A DNA stretch of 57,167 nucleotides from assembly GCF_026005215.1 (NCBI RefSeq), contig NZ_BPMA01000057.1, forward strand, positions 1-57,167. The letters are read 5' to 3'. The notes under the pieces were generated by a model. It saw only the letters and a program-made list of their open reading frames with translations, was not told where the DNA came from and ran no database searches. The DNA comes from Capnocytophaga catalasegens. Its GTDB lineage: Bacteria > Bacteroidota > Bacteroidia > Flavobacteriales > Flavobacteriaceae. Positions 8,997-18,433 of this stretch are shown one piece after another (positions within the stretch are counted from its first letter, which is position 1; each line of letters starts with the position of its first letter). The position numbers and the translations under genes are program-made.

Positions 8997-9899
8997 ATGT
9001 CAAAAAGGAATAATATAGGATTTGTTATTGCATTATTATTGTTGTTGAGTCAATCAACCTTTGCTCAAGCAAATTTATTGAATGCAAAAACACCTTCTGA
9101 AATTGGACGTAAGAGTGAAGCTCAAATAGAGTCAGATAACGATAATCCGTTGCCTTACGTTTATGTAGATGATAGAGATATTATGTGGTCAACCACAACG
9201 TGGGAAATAATTGATTTAGATGAAAGAGTGAACTTTCCTTTATTATTCCCCATTGATACAATCGATATTGGTGCTGATAGACGTTCACTATACGATGTAT
9301 TACTTAGAGCAATGAAAGAAGGAAGGCTTAAGGAAACGTATGTGGATTCATATTTTACTGAAAAAAGAACTTACGATGATCTGAAGTTCAGTCTTTCTAA
9401 AGCAGATACGTTAGATGCTGGTTATGAATTGCTTAACTCTGGAGAAATGTTACCTCCTGAGTATATTGTAAGAACTGATATTACTGCAGGTGACATTGTA
9501 CAATATCGTATTAAAGGATTATGGTATTTTGACAAACGTCAAGGAGAGTTAAAATATCGTCTGCTTGGTTTAGCTCCTGTAGCACCCGATGTGAGTGTAC
9601 TTGGTACAGACGATTCAGAATCTAATTTGGTTGAATTATTCTGGGTTTGGTTCCCAGCAGCTCGTGATATTTTACATAATGCGAAAGTATTTAATGCTAA
9701 AAACTCAGCTAGACCGCTTTCTTTTGACCATTTGCTCAATTCAAGACGCTTTACAGCAGTTATCTATAAAGAAGATAATGCTTATGGAGATAGAGCTATC
9801 AAAAGTTATATCCCTGATAATGCATTATATCAATTGTTAGAAGCAGACCGAATTAAAGAACGTATCCGAGATAGAGAACAGGATATGTGGGCTTACTAA
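8997..9899 (+). CDS. gldN: GldN, periplasmic ring component of the type IX secretion system
   Basis: A 300-residue protein with a signal peptide ending near residue 24 (LLSQSTFAQA). The segment MWSTTTWEIIDLDERVNFPL near residue 60 is characteristic of GldN/PorN. GldN binds GldK to form the ring attached to the outer membrane. It is the last gene of the operon and starts 21 bp after gldM. A perfect terminator begins 32 bp after the stop. Confidence 0.95.
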   Translation: MSKRNNIGFVIALLLLLSQSTFAQANLLNAKTPSEIGRKSEAQIESDNDNPLPYVYVDDRDIMWSTTTWEIIDLDERVNFPLLFPIDTIDIGADRRSLYDVLLRAMKEGRLKETYVDSYFTEKRTYDDLKFSLSKADTLDAGYELLNSGEMLPPEYIVRTDITAGDIVQYRIKGLWYFDKRQGELKYRLLGLAPVAPDVSVLGTDDSESNLVELFWVWFPAARDILHNAKVFNAKNSARPLSFDHLLNSRRFTAVIYKEDNAYGDRAIKSYIPDNALYQLLEADRIKERIRDREQDMWAY

Positions 9900-9930
9900 A
9901 AATGATTTGAAAAATTCTTATAAAGAAGAA

Positions 9931-9959
9931 AAACGCTTCAAAACTTGAAGCGTTTTTTT
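9931..9959 (+). terminator. Rho-independent terminator of gldKLMN
   Basis: Perfect 11-bp stem (9931-9941 with 9945-9955), 3-nt loop, and a T run at 9953-9959. It stands only 18 bp before the start codon of the next rightward gene. Confidence 0.9.
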
Positions 9960-9977
9960 CCATTTTATATTTATAAT

Positions 9978-11042
9978 ATGAAAGATTATATAATTGTAGG
10001 ATTTGGTTTTGCAGGTGTAGCTTTGGCGCATTTGTTGAATAAAAATCAAAAAGATTTTGTTGTTTTTGATGATGGCTCTTCTTCTTCAACCTCTATTTCA
10101 GGAGCACTTTATAATCCGGTAGTACTCAAACGATTTACTCCCGTATGGAAAGCAACGCAACAGATACAACTCTTGCAAAATTTTTATGTAGAAATGCAAG
10201 AAGATTTGGGAGTAAAACTAATAGCTCCAATTCGAATATTGCGAAAATTTGCCTCATTGGAAGAGCAAAATAATTGGTTTGTAGCCTCAGATAAACCTGA
10301 ACTTTCTTCATTTTTATCTACTAAAATTATAAAAGAAATTAATTCTTATATAAATACGCCTTTTGGTCTGGGAGAGGTATTACACACAGGACGTATTCTT
10401 ACAAACAATATGCTCAGTGCTTATAGAGATAAAATCAATAAAAAAAATATTTTCTATAAAGAAAAATTTGATTATTCTGCAGTAAAATTTCATAAAGAAG
10501 GCGTTTTATACAAAGGCATTGTCGCTAAGCGAATAGTTTTCTGTGAAGGATATGCCGTTATGAAAAATCCTTATTTTACTTATTTACCAATGCAAGGATG
10601 TAAAGGAGAATTACTTACTTTTTCTGCTCCTGATTTACATATAAAAGATATTATCAAATCAGCTGGATTTATTTTTCCAAATCAAGAAAATACTTATAAA
10701 GTAGGGGCAACATATAATTATAAAGATACAACCGATACAATAACAGAGCAAGGGAAGGAAGAACTTATAGATAAGCTCAAAAACTTAATAAGTTGTGATT
10801 TTACCATTATTAACCAACAAGCCGCTGTACGCCCAACAGTACTGGATAGACGACCTCTTGTAGGAGTACATCCTGAGATACAAAACATGTTTATACTCAA
10901 TGGCTTAGGAACTCGAGGAGCTATGCTTGCTCCCTATACAGCTACTGCTTTGTTTGATTTTATTGAAAAAGAAAAACCTTTGGAAAAAGAAATGAATATT
11001 AGTCGTTTTCAAAAGCGTTATCGTCTTAGAAATCAAAAGTAG
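9978..11042 (+). CDS. FAD-dependent oxidoreductase of the D-amino-acid oxidase (DAO) fold
   Basis: A 354-residue flavoprotein. The N-terminal Rossmann motif is clear (VGFGFAGVALAHLL, glycines 8, 10 and 13). The C-terminal block RRPLVGVHPEIQNMFILNG followed by GTRGAMLAPY is the FAD-contacting end of DAO-superfamily enzymes. The substrate cannot be read from the sequence. The frame is open 11 codons upstream, but that stretch overlaps the gldN terminator, so the start at 9978 (MKDYIIVGFG) is preferred. Its stop lies 1 bp from the stop of the convergent GHMP kinase gene. No clear promoter is seen between the terminator and this start. Confidence 0.85.
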   Translation: MKDYIIVGFGFAGVALAHLLNKNQKDFVVFDDGSSSSTSISGALYNPVVLKRFTPVWKATQQIQLLQNFYVEMQEDLGVKLIAPIRILRKFASLEEQNNWFVASDKPELSSFLSTKIIKEINSYINTPFGLGEVLHTGRILTNNMLSAYRDKINKKNIFYKEKFDYSAVKFHKEGVLYKGIVAKRIVFCEGYAVMKNPYFTYLPMQGCKGELLTFSAPDLHIKDIIKSAGFIFPNQENTYKVGATYNYKDTTDTITEQGKEELIDKLKNLISCDFTIINQQAAVRPTVLDRRPLVGVHPEIQNMFILNGLGTRGAMLAPYTATALFDFIEKEKPLEKEMNISRFQKRYRLRNQK

Positions 11043-11043
11043 G

Positions 11044-11937
11044 TTATTTGTTACGGATTATTTCTTTAAAAGGAAGAATTGTTTTAAATCCTTTGGAAAT
11101 AAAGTAATTATGAATATAATCAGATTCTCCAAAAGCAAGTATAAAATCTCCCCCCCAAGCACCTAAACTTTTTGTAACTCCTTCGAAATCAGAAAAATAT
11201 TGGGTTTGGATAGGAATAGTATTTATACATTTTGAAATTATTTCCTCGTGTTTTATTAACAATTCACAAAATTCCGTTTCAGACGGATACCTGAGGATAT
11301 TTTCGGTAATTTCAGTAATTTGTTCAATAATTTTGGATTTACTTTTTTTGAATTTTCGATATTGGGAAATACCTTCTCTACTATTTTGTTTTTTATTCAG
11401 ATGAATAAAAAATAATTTATGACTAAAAGGTGGTTGGAAATCAATCGGATAAGCATTTGGAGTTTTATTGTTTAATTGATAAAGTATTGGAGAAAGGGCT
11501 CTTGCACAAGCAATATCATATCCGCTTCCTCCAAAACTATCAAATAATAATTGGTAAGGATTAACTTTTGCCCATTGAGCGATGCAGTCGATAAGGGTTG
11601 AGGAGGAACCTAATCCCCAATTTTGAGGAAAATCTAATAAAGTTTCTACAACAACTCCTTCGTTGTTAAGTAAGAAATTTGGATTTTGCTCTTTGGCGCA
11701 GAGCAAAATTTTCTCTAATGTTTTTGCTATTGAATTGGAACTTTTTGAGAAAAGTTTTTCTTCAAACCAGATAGATTTTTCATTAGTAAAACTTTTCCAA
11801 AGAATCCCTTTTTCTTTAGAAGGGAAAATTCGTAAACTTTGTCCCAATTTCGTAGGTAATGCAAGGCTTAAAGCACCATCAAGAACTACATACTCACCTG
11901 TAAGAAGTAATTTTCCATTACTTTTATAAAGAGTCAT
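11044..11937 (-). CDS. GYDIA-family GHMP kinase
   Basis: A 297-residue small-molecule kinase of the GHMP fold (galactokinase, homoserine, mevalonate, phosphomevalonate kinases). The ATP-binding loop is GLGSSSTLI (residues 108-116). The motif that names this Bacteroidota subgroup, GGSGYDIACARA, is at about 136-147. The N-terminal GKLLLTGEYVVLDGA matches mevalonate-type kinases, so a role as phosphomevalonate kinase in isoprenoid synthesis is plausible but unproven here. It starts 9 bp after the preceding leftward gene, so the two are probably co-transcribed. Confidence 0.85.
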   Translation of the reverse strand: MTLYKSNGKLLLTGEYVVLDGALSLALPTKLGQSLRIFPSKEKGILWKSFTNEKSIWFEEKLFSKSSNSIAKTLEKILLCAKEQNPNFLLNNEGVVVETLLDFPQNWGLGSSSTLIDCIAQWAKVNPYQLLFDSFGGSGYDIACARALSPILYQLNNKTPNAYPIDFQPPFSHKLFFIHLNKKQNSREGISQYRKFKKSKSKIIEQITEITENILRYPSETEFCELLIKHEEIISKCINTIPIQTQYFSDFEGVTKSLGAWGGDFILAFGESDYIHNYFISKGFKTILPFKEIIRNK

Positions 11938-11946
11938 ACGAAAAAT

Positions 11947-12369
11947 TTATAAATCTTTGGCAAAAACTTCTTCTTGTGGAAGAAAATCAACTTGATTAGG
12001 TCGAATAATTAGTTTCCAATATAGGTATTGTCTCTGTTTCGTAATAAGTGCTCGCCCTTGTTGGTTATTTGCTGTTATGAAATCTACTTCAAAAGAATTA
12101 TCTTTAATGTTTGAAATATCTATCAAAGCTGAGCATTTATAACTTGAAGAGCAATCCTCATTTTTTCCGTCGGGAGAAACATAACAATAATTTAGACACA
12201 AATTACCACCTGCTTTTTTTTCAATTCCGATAGTAAAATGGGGAATATCTCCTACTTGGGCAATAAGTTGCGTCGTACTAATCCAATTTCCTAAAAAATG
12301 GTCTATATCGGTTTGTGCATTAGAAAATCTACTATAAAGGAAAGAGAAAAATATAAGAAAATTTTTCAT
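11947..12369 (-). CDS. Small secreted protein of unknown function
   Basis: A 140-residue protein with a signal peptide (MKNFLIFFSFLYSRFSNAQ) and a small beta-rich domain starting DIDHFLGNWISTT. The GNW motif near the N-terminus recalls lipocalin-like folds, but that is only a resemblance. Four cysteines (in CLNYCYVSPDGKNEDC and YKC) could form disulfides in the periplasm. It is the first gene of a two-gene leftward unit with the GYDIA kinase. No function can be assigned. Confidence 0.65.
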   Translation of the reverse strand: MKNFLIFFSFLYSRFSNAQTDIDHFLGNWISTTQLIAQVGDIPHFTIGIEKKAGGNLCLNYCYVSPDGKNEDCSSSYKCSALIDISNIKDNSFEVDFITANNQQGRALITKQRQYLYWKLIIRPNQVDFLPQEEVFAKDL

Positions 12370-12411
12370 GAGTTTGAATGTTAAGTCAATTTTTAAACCT
12401 TGTTCGTAAAT

Positions 12412-13800
12412 TTATTTTTGCAAATCTACAAAATTCTGAAAGAAATAAGGTATTGTTTCGATTCCTTTCAAATAATTAAAAATACCATAATGTTCATTAG
12501 GGGAGTGAATAGCATCGCTATCAAGCCCAAATCCCATAAGAATAGATTTGCTTTTGAGTTCGTCTTCAAATAGAGCAACAATAGGAATACTCCCTCCGGA
12601 ACGCATAGGAATGGGTTTTTTACCAAAAGTAATTTCGTAAGCTTTAGATGCTGCTTGATAACCGATGTTGTCAATAGGAGTTACATAGGCTTGTCCACCG
12701 TGATGAGCTGATACTTTGATTGTTACGCTTTTTGGAGCAATACTTTCAAAGTACTTGGTGAAAAGTTCAGTAATTTCTTCCCAATTTTGATTAGGAACAA
12801 GTCGCATCGAAATTTTAGCAAATGCTTTACTTGGAATAACTGTTTTAGCACCTTCTCCTGTATAACCTCCCCAAATTCCATTTACATCAAGAGTAGGTCG
12901 AATAGCATTTCGTTCATTGGTTGTGTATCCTTTTTCTCCGTGTATGTCATTGATGTTTAGTGATTTTTTATAATCATCAAGAGAGAAAGGTGCTTTTGCC
13001 ATCTCGGCTCGTTCTTCATTTGAAAGTTCTTGTACTTTATCATAAAAATGGGGAATTGTGATATGATTATTTTCATCGTGAAGCGAGGCAATCATTTGAC
13101 ACAAAACATTGATAGGATTGGCAACTGCTCCTCCGTACAAACCCGAATGTAAATCACGATTAGCTCCTGTAACTTCTACTTCAACGTAGCTCAATCCTCG
13201 AAGCCCTGTTGTGATAGAAGGCGTATCTTTGGCTATCATTCCTGTGTCAGAAATCAGGATAATGTCATTTTTAAGTTTATCGTGATTTCTTTTAACAAAC
13301 CAACCTAAGCTACTTGACCCAATTTCTTCTTCACCTTCAATCATAAATTTGATATTGCAAGGTAGTGAATTAGTTGAAGTCATATATTCTAACGCTTTTA
13401 CGTGCATATAAAATTGACCTTTGTCATCGGCTGAACCACGCGCAAAAATGGCTCCTTCAGGGTGAAGTTCTGTTTTTTTGATAATTGGTTCAAAAGGAGC
13501 AGATTCCCACAATTCGATGGGGTCGGCAGGTTGTACATCATAGTGACCATAAACTAATATCGTAGGAAGTTTTGGGTCAATAATTTTTTCTCCATATACA
13601 ATCGGATTGCCTGGTGTTTCGCAAATTTCAACTAAATCACAGCCTGCTTTTTCAAGAGCCAATTTTACCACATCAGCAGTTTTTAGAATATCTTGTTTGT
13701 AAGCAGAATCGGCGCTGATAGAAGGTATTTTAAGTATTTCAATGAGCTCGTTAATCAAACGTTCTTTGTTTGTTTCGATATAATTTTTTATAGACGACAT
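12412..13800 (-). CDS. M20-family metallo-dipeptidase (carnosinase / CPG2-like)
   Basis: A 462-residue cytoplasmic two-zinc peptidase of the M20 (ArgE/DapE/Acy1/CPG2) family. Metal-site segments visible in order are GHYDVQPA (His and Asp), ARGSADDKGQ (bridging Asp), EGEEEIGS (catalytic and ligand Glu), SDTG and, at the end, HSPNEH (ligand His). A dimerisation domain is inserted at about 190-340. Such enzymes cleave dipeptides, which would suit a peptide-using organism. The gene has its own -7 box (13823-13830) and is divergent from pdhB. Confidence 0.9.
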   Translation of the reverse strand: MSSIKNYIETNKERLINELIEILKIPSISADSAYKQDILKTADVVKLALEKAGCDLVEICETPGNPIVYGEKIIDPKLPTILVYGHYDVQPADPIELWESAPFEPIIKKTELHPEGAIFARGSADDKGQFYMHVKALEYMTSTNSLPCNIKFMIEGEEEIGSSSLGWFVKRNHDKLKNDIILISDTGMIAKDTPSITTGLRGLSYVEVEVTGANRDLHSGLYGGAVANPINVLCQMIASLHDENNHITIPHFYDKVQELSNEERAEMAKAPFSLDDYKKSLNINDIHGEKGYTTNERNAIRPTLDVNGIWGGYTGEGAKTVIPSKAFAKISMRLVPNQNWEEITELFTKYFESIAPKSVTIKVSAHHGGQAYVTPIDNIGYQAASKAYEITFGKKPIPMRSGGSIPIVALFEDELKSKSILMGFGLDSDAIHSPNEHYGIFNYLKGIETIPYFFQNFVDLQK

Positions 13801-13822
13801 AAGAAAATGATTTTTTGGACTT

Positions 13823-13830
13823 CAAAGTTA
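13823..13830 (-). promoter_or_regulatory. -7 box of the M20 dipeptidase gene
   Basis: The minus strand reads TAACTTTG, 22 bp before the start codon. The nearest upstream TTG is only 14 bp away, shorter than usual, so the -33 element is doubtful. Confidence 0.5.
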
Positions 13831-13893
13831 CATGTTTTTTTAGGCAAAAAAAAATATTTTGATAAAAAATTCGGATAACCCAAATATTATACG

Positions 13894-13901
13894 TACTTTT
13901 G
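13894..13901 (+). promoter_or_regulatory. -7 box of pdhB
   Basis: TACTTTTG matches TAnnTTTG and ends 31 bp before the pdhB start. A weak TTCG 20 bp upstream may be its -33 element. Confidence 0.5.
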
Positions 13902-13932
13902 CACTTCCAAAAAGATTAAAATATTGTAAATA

Positions 13933-14910
13933 ATGAAAACAATACAATTCAGAGAAGCGGTTTGCGAGGCAATGAGTGAAGAGATGCGTCGCGATGAGTC
14001 CATTTATCTTATAGGCGAAGAAGTTGCTGAGTATAATGGAGCTTATAAAGCCTCAAAAGGAATGTTAGATGAATTTGGTCCCAAGCGCGTAATCGATTCT
14101 CCAATAGCCGAAGCTGGTTTTGCAGGGATTTCGGTAGGAGCTGCGATGAATGGGAATCGTCCAATAGTAGAATTTATGACTTTTAACTTTTCATTAGTAG
14201 CTATTGATCAAATTATTAACAATGCGGCAAAAATGCGACAAATGTCAGGAGGACAATTTAATATTCCGATTGTTTTTCGAGGACCAACAGCCTCTGCTGG
14301 ACAATTAGGAGCTACACACTCTCAGGCTTTTGAAAATTGGTATGCCAATTGCCCAGGTCTCAAAGTGGTTGTTCCTTCTACCCCTTATGATGCTAAAGGG
14401 CTTTTGAAATCTGCTATTAGAGATGATGACCCTGTTATTTTTATGGAATCGGAGCAAATGTACGGAGACAAAGGAGAAGTTCCCGAAGAAGAATATACGA
14501 TTCCACTTGGAGTTGCTGATGTTAAACGCATAGGTAAAGATGTAACGATAGTTTCTTTCGGGAAAATAATTAAAGAAGCTTTTAAAGCAGCTGATGAGCT
14601 AGCCAAAGAAGGTATTGAATGCGAAATCATTGATTTGAGAACCATCCGTCCGATGGATAGAGAAGCTATTTTTAATTCCGTTAAAAAGACAAATCGATTG
14701 GTAATTTTGGAAGAGGCTTGGCCTTTTGCAAGTGTAGCTTCAGAAATAACTTATCAAGTACAAGAAAATGTATTTGATTATTTAGATGCCCCCATTCAAC
14801 GTATTACAACAGCTGATACACCAGCTCCATACTCACCGACTCTTCTATATGAGTGGTTGCCTAATGCACATGATGTTATCAAAGCTGTTAAAAAAGTAAT
14901 GTACAAATAA
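13933..14910 (+). CDS. pdhB: Pyruvate dehydrogenase E1 component, beta subunit
   Basis: A 325-residue transketolase-like subunit that pairs with E1-alpha to bind thiamine diphosphate and decarboxylate pyruvate in the pyruvate dehydrogenase complex. The N-terminal pyrimidine-binding domain carries LIGEEVAEYNGAYKASKGM and DSPIAEAGFAGISVGAA (the Glu that activates thiamine). The C-terminal domain (about 200-325) carries ECEIIDLRTIRPMD and LEEAWPFASV. Length is normal. The alpha subunit is not adjacent, so the complex is encoded at more than one site. It is monocistronic, with a promoter box before it and a perfect terminator after it. The branched-chain keto-acid E1-beta is the main alternative. 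Confidence 0.9.
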   Translation: MKTIQFREAVCEAMSEEMRRDESIYLIGEEVAEYNGAYKASKGMLDEFGPKRVIDSPIAEAGFAGISVGAAMNGNRPIVEFMTFNFSLVAIDQIINNAAKMRQMSGGQFNIPIVFRGPTASAGQLGATHSQAFENWYANCPGLKVVVPSTPYDAKGLLKSAIRDDDPVIFMESEQMYGDKGEVPEEEYTIPLGVADVKRIGKDVTIVSFGKIIKEAFKAADELAKEGIECEIIDLRTIRPMDREAIFNSVKKTNRLVILEEAWPFASVASEITYQVQENVFDYLDAPIQRITTADTPAPYSPTLLYEWLPNAHDVIKAVKKVMYK

Positions 14911-14935
14911 AATTGTCTATTTGAATATTTAGTTT

Positions 14936-14973
14936 AAGCGAATAAAATGAAGTAAAATTTTATTCGCTTTTTT
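14936..14973 (+). terminator. Rho-independent terminator of pdhB
   Basis: Perfect 13-bp stem (14936-14948 with 14957-14969), 8-nt loop, followed by a T run. Confidence 0.9.
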
Positions 14974-14994
14974 GTTTTTTAGAATAAAAAATTG

Positions 14995-15002
14995 TAACTT
15001 TC
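14995..15002 (+). promoter_or_regulatory. Near-consensus -7 box of the SLC13-type transporter gene
   Basis: TAACTTTC differs from TAnnTTTG only at the last base. It lies between the pdhB terminator and the next start, where an independent promoter is needed. Confidence 0.35.
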
Positions 15003-15018
15003 GCTAAAAAAAATTATT

Positions 15019-16896
15019 ATGCAAATTTCGTTTGAAGCCATTGTAACGATTGTTATTTTGCTGACTTCGGCAGCATTTTTTATGAGTGGAAAGGTTCGTT
15101 CAGACCTTGTGGCGATGTGTTCGCTTATTTTTTTGATTCTTTTGGGAATTCTCACTCCGACTGAGGCTCTTTCCGGTTTTTCTAACTCAGTAGTGATTAT
15201 GATGATAGGACTCTTTGTGGTAGGAGGAGCTATTTTTCAAACAGGACTTGCCAAAATGATAAGTAGTCGTATTTTACATTTGGCAGGAAATAATGAAACC
15301 AAACTTCTTATTTTAGTAATGTGCGTAACAGCTTTTATTGGAGCTTTTGTTAGCAATACAGGGACTGTTGCTCTGATGCTTCCTATTGTGGTAAGTATGG
15401 CTATGAGTTCCAATATTAACACCAGTCGGTTACTTATGCCTCTTGCTTTTGCAAGCAGTATGGGAGGTATGCTCACTATTATTGGTACTCCGCCCAACCT
15501 TATTATTGATGGTGAGCTTGTTAAGGCAGGTTATTCGAAACTTTCTTTTTTCTCATTTACTCCGGTAGGATTGATTGGACTAATTGTAGGATTGTTGTTT
15601 TTGATTCCAGCAAGTAAGTTTTTTTTATCTAAAAAAGGAACATCAGACGCTTTGGAAAATAAGAAAGAAGGAAAATCGTTGAATGATTTGGTTAATGAAT
15701 ATCAACTCTCTACCAATTTGTATCGGATTCAAATAAATGCAAATTCTACTTTTGTCAAAAAATCAATCAAGGATATAAATATTTCGCAGAAATATCAGCT
15801 TTCTGTTTTAGAAATCCGCAGAAAATCAACTACTAATAATCCCTTTTTCAAAACAACAAATCAGGAAGTTGTAAGTGCAGGAACTATTATTTTTGAAGGA
15901 GATATCTTGTATCTTCAAGGAAGATTTGACAATGTACAACGAGCTTGTAGCGAGAACAATCTAACACTTTTAGATGTGCATCATACTGAAGAAAATCGAT
16001 CAGAGGTGTTTGATTTTAATCAAATAGGAATAGCAGAAGTTTTGATAATGCCAACCTCTAAATTAGTGAATATTCCCGTAAAAGAATCAAAACTTAGAGA
16101 ATTATTCGGGTTGAATATTTTAGGAATACAACGACAAGACCGCTATATTCTCCAAAATTTGAAAGATGAAAAGATGCACACAGGAGATATTCTTTTGGTG
16201 CAAGGTACGTGGGAGCGTATTGCCAAATTAAGTCAAGAACGTTCTAGTTTACTTGTTTTGGGACAACCCCTAAGTGAGGCTTCTAAAGTTACATTAAATC
16301 ACAAAGCACCTATTGTGGCGTTTATTATGGTTGCAATGATTTTTACGATGATGTTCGATTTTATTCCAATTTCGCCTGTAACAGCGGTACTTATAGCCTC
16401 AGTTCTTATGGTCATTTCAGGAGCGTTACGTAATGTTGAAGCCGCTTACAAAACTATCAATTGGGAGAGCATTGTACTGATAGCAGGAATGTTACCGATG
16501 GCTTTGGCTCTGGAAAAAACAGGTGTTTCTAACCTTGTATCAGAAACACTTGTGGGAAGTTTAGGTAAATATAGTCCTTATGTGCTTTTGGCGGGTATTT
16601 ATTTTACGACCTCGCTTATGACCATGTTCATTAGTAATACAGCGACAGCAGTGCTTTTAGCTCCAATTGCTTTGCAATCAGCAACCTCACTGAGTATCAA
16701 TCCTCAGGCATTTTTGTTTGCGGTAGCTATAGCGGCAAGTATGTGTTTTGCTTCACCTTTTTCGACACCACCTAATGCTTTGGTTATGTCTGCAGGTAGA
16801 TATACCTTTATGGATTATGTAAAAGTAGGGCTTCCGCTCCAAATAATTATGGGAATTGTAATGATTTTTGTATTACCTTTACTGTTTCCGTTTTGA
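15019..16896 (+). CDS. SLC13/DASS-type sodium-coupled anion permease with two RCK_C domains
   Basis: A 625-residue inner-membrane transporter. The first half has five to six hydrophobic helices with SNTGTVALMLPIVVS and GGMLTIIGTPPNLI, the substrate and sodium hairpin of the divalent-anion:Na+ symporter (SLC13, CitT/ArsB) superfamily. A cytoplasmic insert (about 220-420) contains two TrkA-C-like domains (IFEGDILYLQGRFDNV and GDILLVQGTWERIAKL). The second helical half repeats the hairpin (FISNTATAVLLAPI, FSTPPNALVMSAG). Substrates in this group include sulfate, dicarboxylates and phosphate. The sequence alone does not decide between them. Confidence 0.85.
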   Translation: MQISFEAIVTIVILLTSAAFFMSGKVRSDLVAMCSLIFLILLGILTPTEALSGFSNSVVIMMIGLFVVGGAIFQTGLAKMISSRILHLAGNNETKLLILVMCVTAFIGAFVSNTGTVALMLPIVVSMAMSSNINTSRLLMPLAFASSMGGMLTIIGTPPNLIIDGELVKAGYSKLSFFSFTPVGLIGLIVGLLFLIPASKFFLSKKGTSDALENKKEGKSLNDLVNEYQLSTNLYRIQINANSTFVKKSIKDINISQKYQLSVLEIRRKSTTNNPFFKTTNQEVVSAGTIIFEGDILYLQGRFDNVQRACSENNLTLLDVHHTEENRSEVFDFNQIGIAEVLIMPTSKLVNIPVKESKLRELFGLNILGIQRQDRYILQNLKDEKMHTGDILLVQGTWERIAKLSQERSSLLVLGQPLSEASKVTLNHKAPIVAFIMVAMIFTMMFDFIPISPVTAVLIASVLMVISGALRNVEAAYKTINWESIVLIAGMLPMALALEKTGVSNLVSETLVGSLGKYSPYVLLAGIYFTTSLMTMFISNTATAVLLAPIALQSATSLSINPQAFLFAVAIAASMCFASPFSTPPNALVMSAGRYTFMDYVKVGLPLQIIMGIVMIFVLPLLFPF

Positions 16897-17155
16897 TTAA
16901 AAAAGTTTTTTTAAGGGTAATATTGGTGGTATTTTTTATTCAAAAATTCCTCTGATAAAATACTCTAAGAGTTACGCCCGAAAATTATTTGATTTATAAA
17001 GAAATTCAAAAATGTTTAAATGACCACATAGATTGAAGTTTTTTCAAATGAGCATTTACAAAAAATTGTAAAATATTGAAATAAAATATAACTTATTCAT
17101 TGTCAAAAAATTAAATTATAAGAATTGAATTTCTATACTTATTTAGTATTATCAA
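16897..17155 (+). other. Non-coding AT-rich gap between convergent genes
   Basis: About 260 bp with no supported gene. An A/T-only inverted repeat just after the transporter stop might act as a weak terminator for it. Nothing else was recognised before the rpmE2 terminator. Confidence 0.5.
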
Positions 17156-17182
17156 CAAAAAAGCTATCCGTATGGATAGCTT
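17156..17182 (-). terminator. Rho-independent terminator of rpmE2
   Basis: Perfect 9-bp stem (17161-17169 with 17174-17182) with a GTAT tetraloop. On the minus strand it is followed by a run of Ts (17157-17162). It lies 30 bp after the rpmE2 stop. Confidence 0.85.
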
Positions 17183-17211
17183 CATATGAGTGTAGTGTAT
17201 AAAAATATTTC

Positions 17212-17463
17212 TTATTTTTGGAATTTAGCATATTTGCTTTTGAACTTATCAATACGTCCTGCGGTATCAATAAGTTTTGATTTTCCTGTATAATAAGGGT
17301 GTGAAGTTCTTGAAATTTCCAACTTTACAAGTGGATATTCTACACCTTCAACTTCAATAGTTTCTTTGGTTTCAATCGTTGATTTGGCAATGAAAATATC
17401 TTCATTGGACATATCTTTGAATGCAACTAATCTGTAAGATTCTGGGTGGATACCTTTTTTCAT
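17212..17463 (-). CDS. rpmE2: 50S ribosomal protein L31, type B
   Basis: An 83-residue ribosomal protein beginning [19 protein letters not shown] and containing [20 protein letters not shown], the hallmark of L31. It lacks the zinc-binding CxxC pair, which makes it type B, the form that does not need zinc. Its promoter is one of the clearest in the window (TTG, 19 bp, TAACTTTG at 17501-17530). It stands alone between its own promoter and terminator. Confidence 0.95.
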   Translation of the reverse strand: MKKGIHPESYRLVAFKDMSNEDIFIAKSTIETKETIEVEGVEYPLVKLEISRTSHPYYTGKSKLIDTAGRIDKFKSKYAKFQK

Positions 17464-17500
17464 TGTTATGTTATTTTAATCTCTCTAAATTTTCAGGTGG

Positions 17501-17530
17501 CAAAGTTACATCTTTTTTTGAATATTGCAA
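17501..17530 (-). promoter_or_regulatory. Promoter of rpmE2
   Basis: The minus strand has TTG (17530-17528), a 19-bp spacer and TAACTTTG (17508-17501), 37 bp before the start codon. This is a full match to the Bacteroidota consensus. Confidence 0.75.
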
Positions 17531-17607
17531 TATTATTTCTCAAAAATATTTTTATTTTTCTATTTTTTCTGGTGAAAAACATGTAACATGCTGGTTTTTA
17601 GTTGATT

Positions 17608-18432
17608 TTAAACAGATACTTCACCCTTAATAGCCGGGTAAGGGTCATAGTTTTCTAATGTAAAATCATCATAATTGAATGAAAATAAATCTTTTACAAC
17701 AGGATTAAGTTTCATTTGTGGTAAACTACGAGGAGTACGACTCAATTGTAGCGCTACTTGCTCTTGATGATTGTTATAAATATGAACATCACCAAAAGTA
17801 TGAACAAAATCTCCCACTTGAAGTCCGCAAACTTGTGCCATCATCATTGTAAGTAATGCGTATGAGGCAATATTGAAAGGAACTCCCAGAAATACATCGG
17901 CACTACGTTGATAAAGTTGGCACGATAGTTTTTGGTCAGCTACATAGAATTGGAAAAAAGTGTGACAAGGAGGCAATGCGGCTTTTCCATTGGCTACATT
18001 TTCAGCAAAAGATACTGAAGTATCAGGTAATACAGATGGATTCCAAGCCGAAACAAGCATACGTCGACTCTCCGGATTCTTCTTAATAGTTTCAATAATT
18101 TGTTTTATTTGGTCGATGTTCTCATCGTTCCAATTACGCCATTGATGCCCATAGATAGGACCTAAATTGCCATTTTCATCTGCCCATTCATTCCAAATTC
18201 TGACTCCATTTTCAGTCAAGTATTTGATATTGGTATCGCCTTTTAAAAACCACAAAAGTTCATAAATAATTGATTTTAAATGAAGTTTTTTGGTAGTTAC
18301 CAAAGGGAAACCTTCATTTAGATCAAAGCGCATTTGGTATCCGAAAATACTGGTTGTTCCCGTACCAGTACGATCGTCTTTTCGATACCCATTATCTAAG
18401 ATATGTTTTAGTAAATTGTGATATTGTTGCAT
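17608..18432 (-). CDS. thyA: Thymidylate synthase
   Basis: A 274-residue cytoplasmic enzyme that methylates dUMP to dTMP with methylene-tetrahydrofolate. Key segments are [14 protein letters not shown] near residue 20 (phosphate-binding Arg), [11 protein letters not shown], the catalytic Cys156 in [12 protein letters not shown], and ending [12 protein letters not shown]. Length is slightly above the 264 residues of E. coli ThyA, with extra residues just before the active site. It begins 1 bp after the ancestral stop of the YbjQ-family gene, so the two probably share a transcript from the promoter at 18791-18823. Confidence 0.95.
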   Translation of the reverse strand: MQQYHNLLKHILDNGYRKDDRTGTGTTSIFGYQMRFDLNEGFPLVTTKKLHLKSIIYELLWFLKGDTNIKYLTENGVRIWNEWADENGNLGPIYGHQWRNWNDENIDQIKQIIETIKKNPESRRMLVSAWNPSVLPDTSVSFAENVANGKAALPPCHTFFQFYVADQKLSCQLYQRSADVFLGVPFNIASYALLTMMMAQVCGLQVGDFVHTFGDVHIYNNHQEQVALQLSRTPRSLPQMKLNPVVKDLFSFNYDDFTLENYDPYPAIKGEVSV

Positions 18433-18433
18433 A

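Noticed and set aside
17580-17607. Short CATG-TTA-CATG hairpin after thyA
   Set aside because: The stem is only 4-5 bp. The T run is suggestive but the structure is too short to call a terminator.
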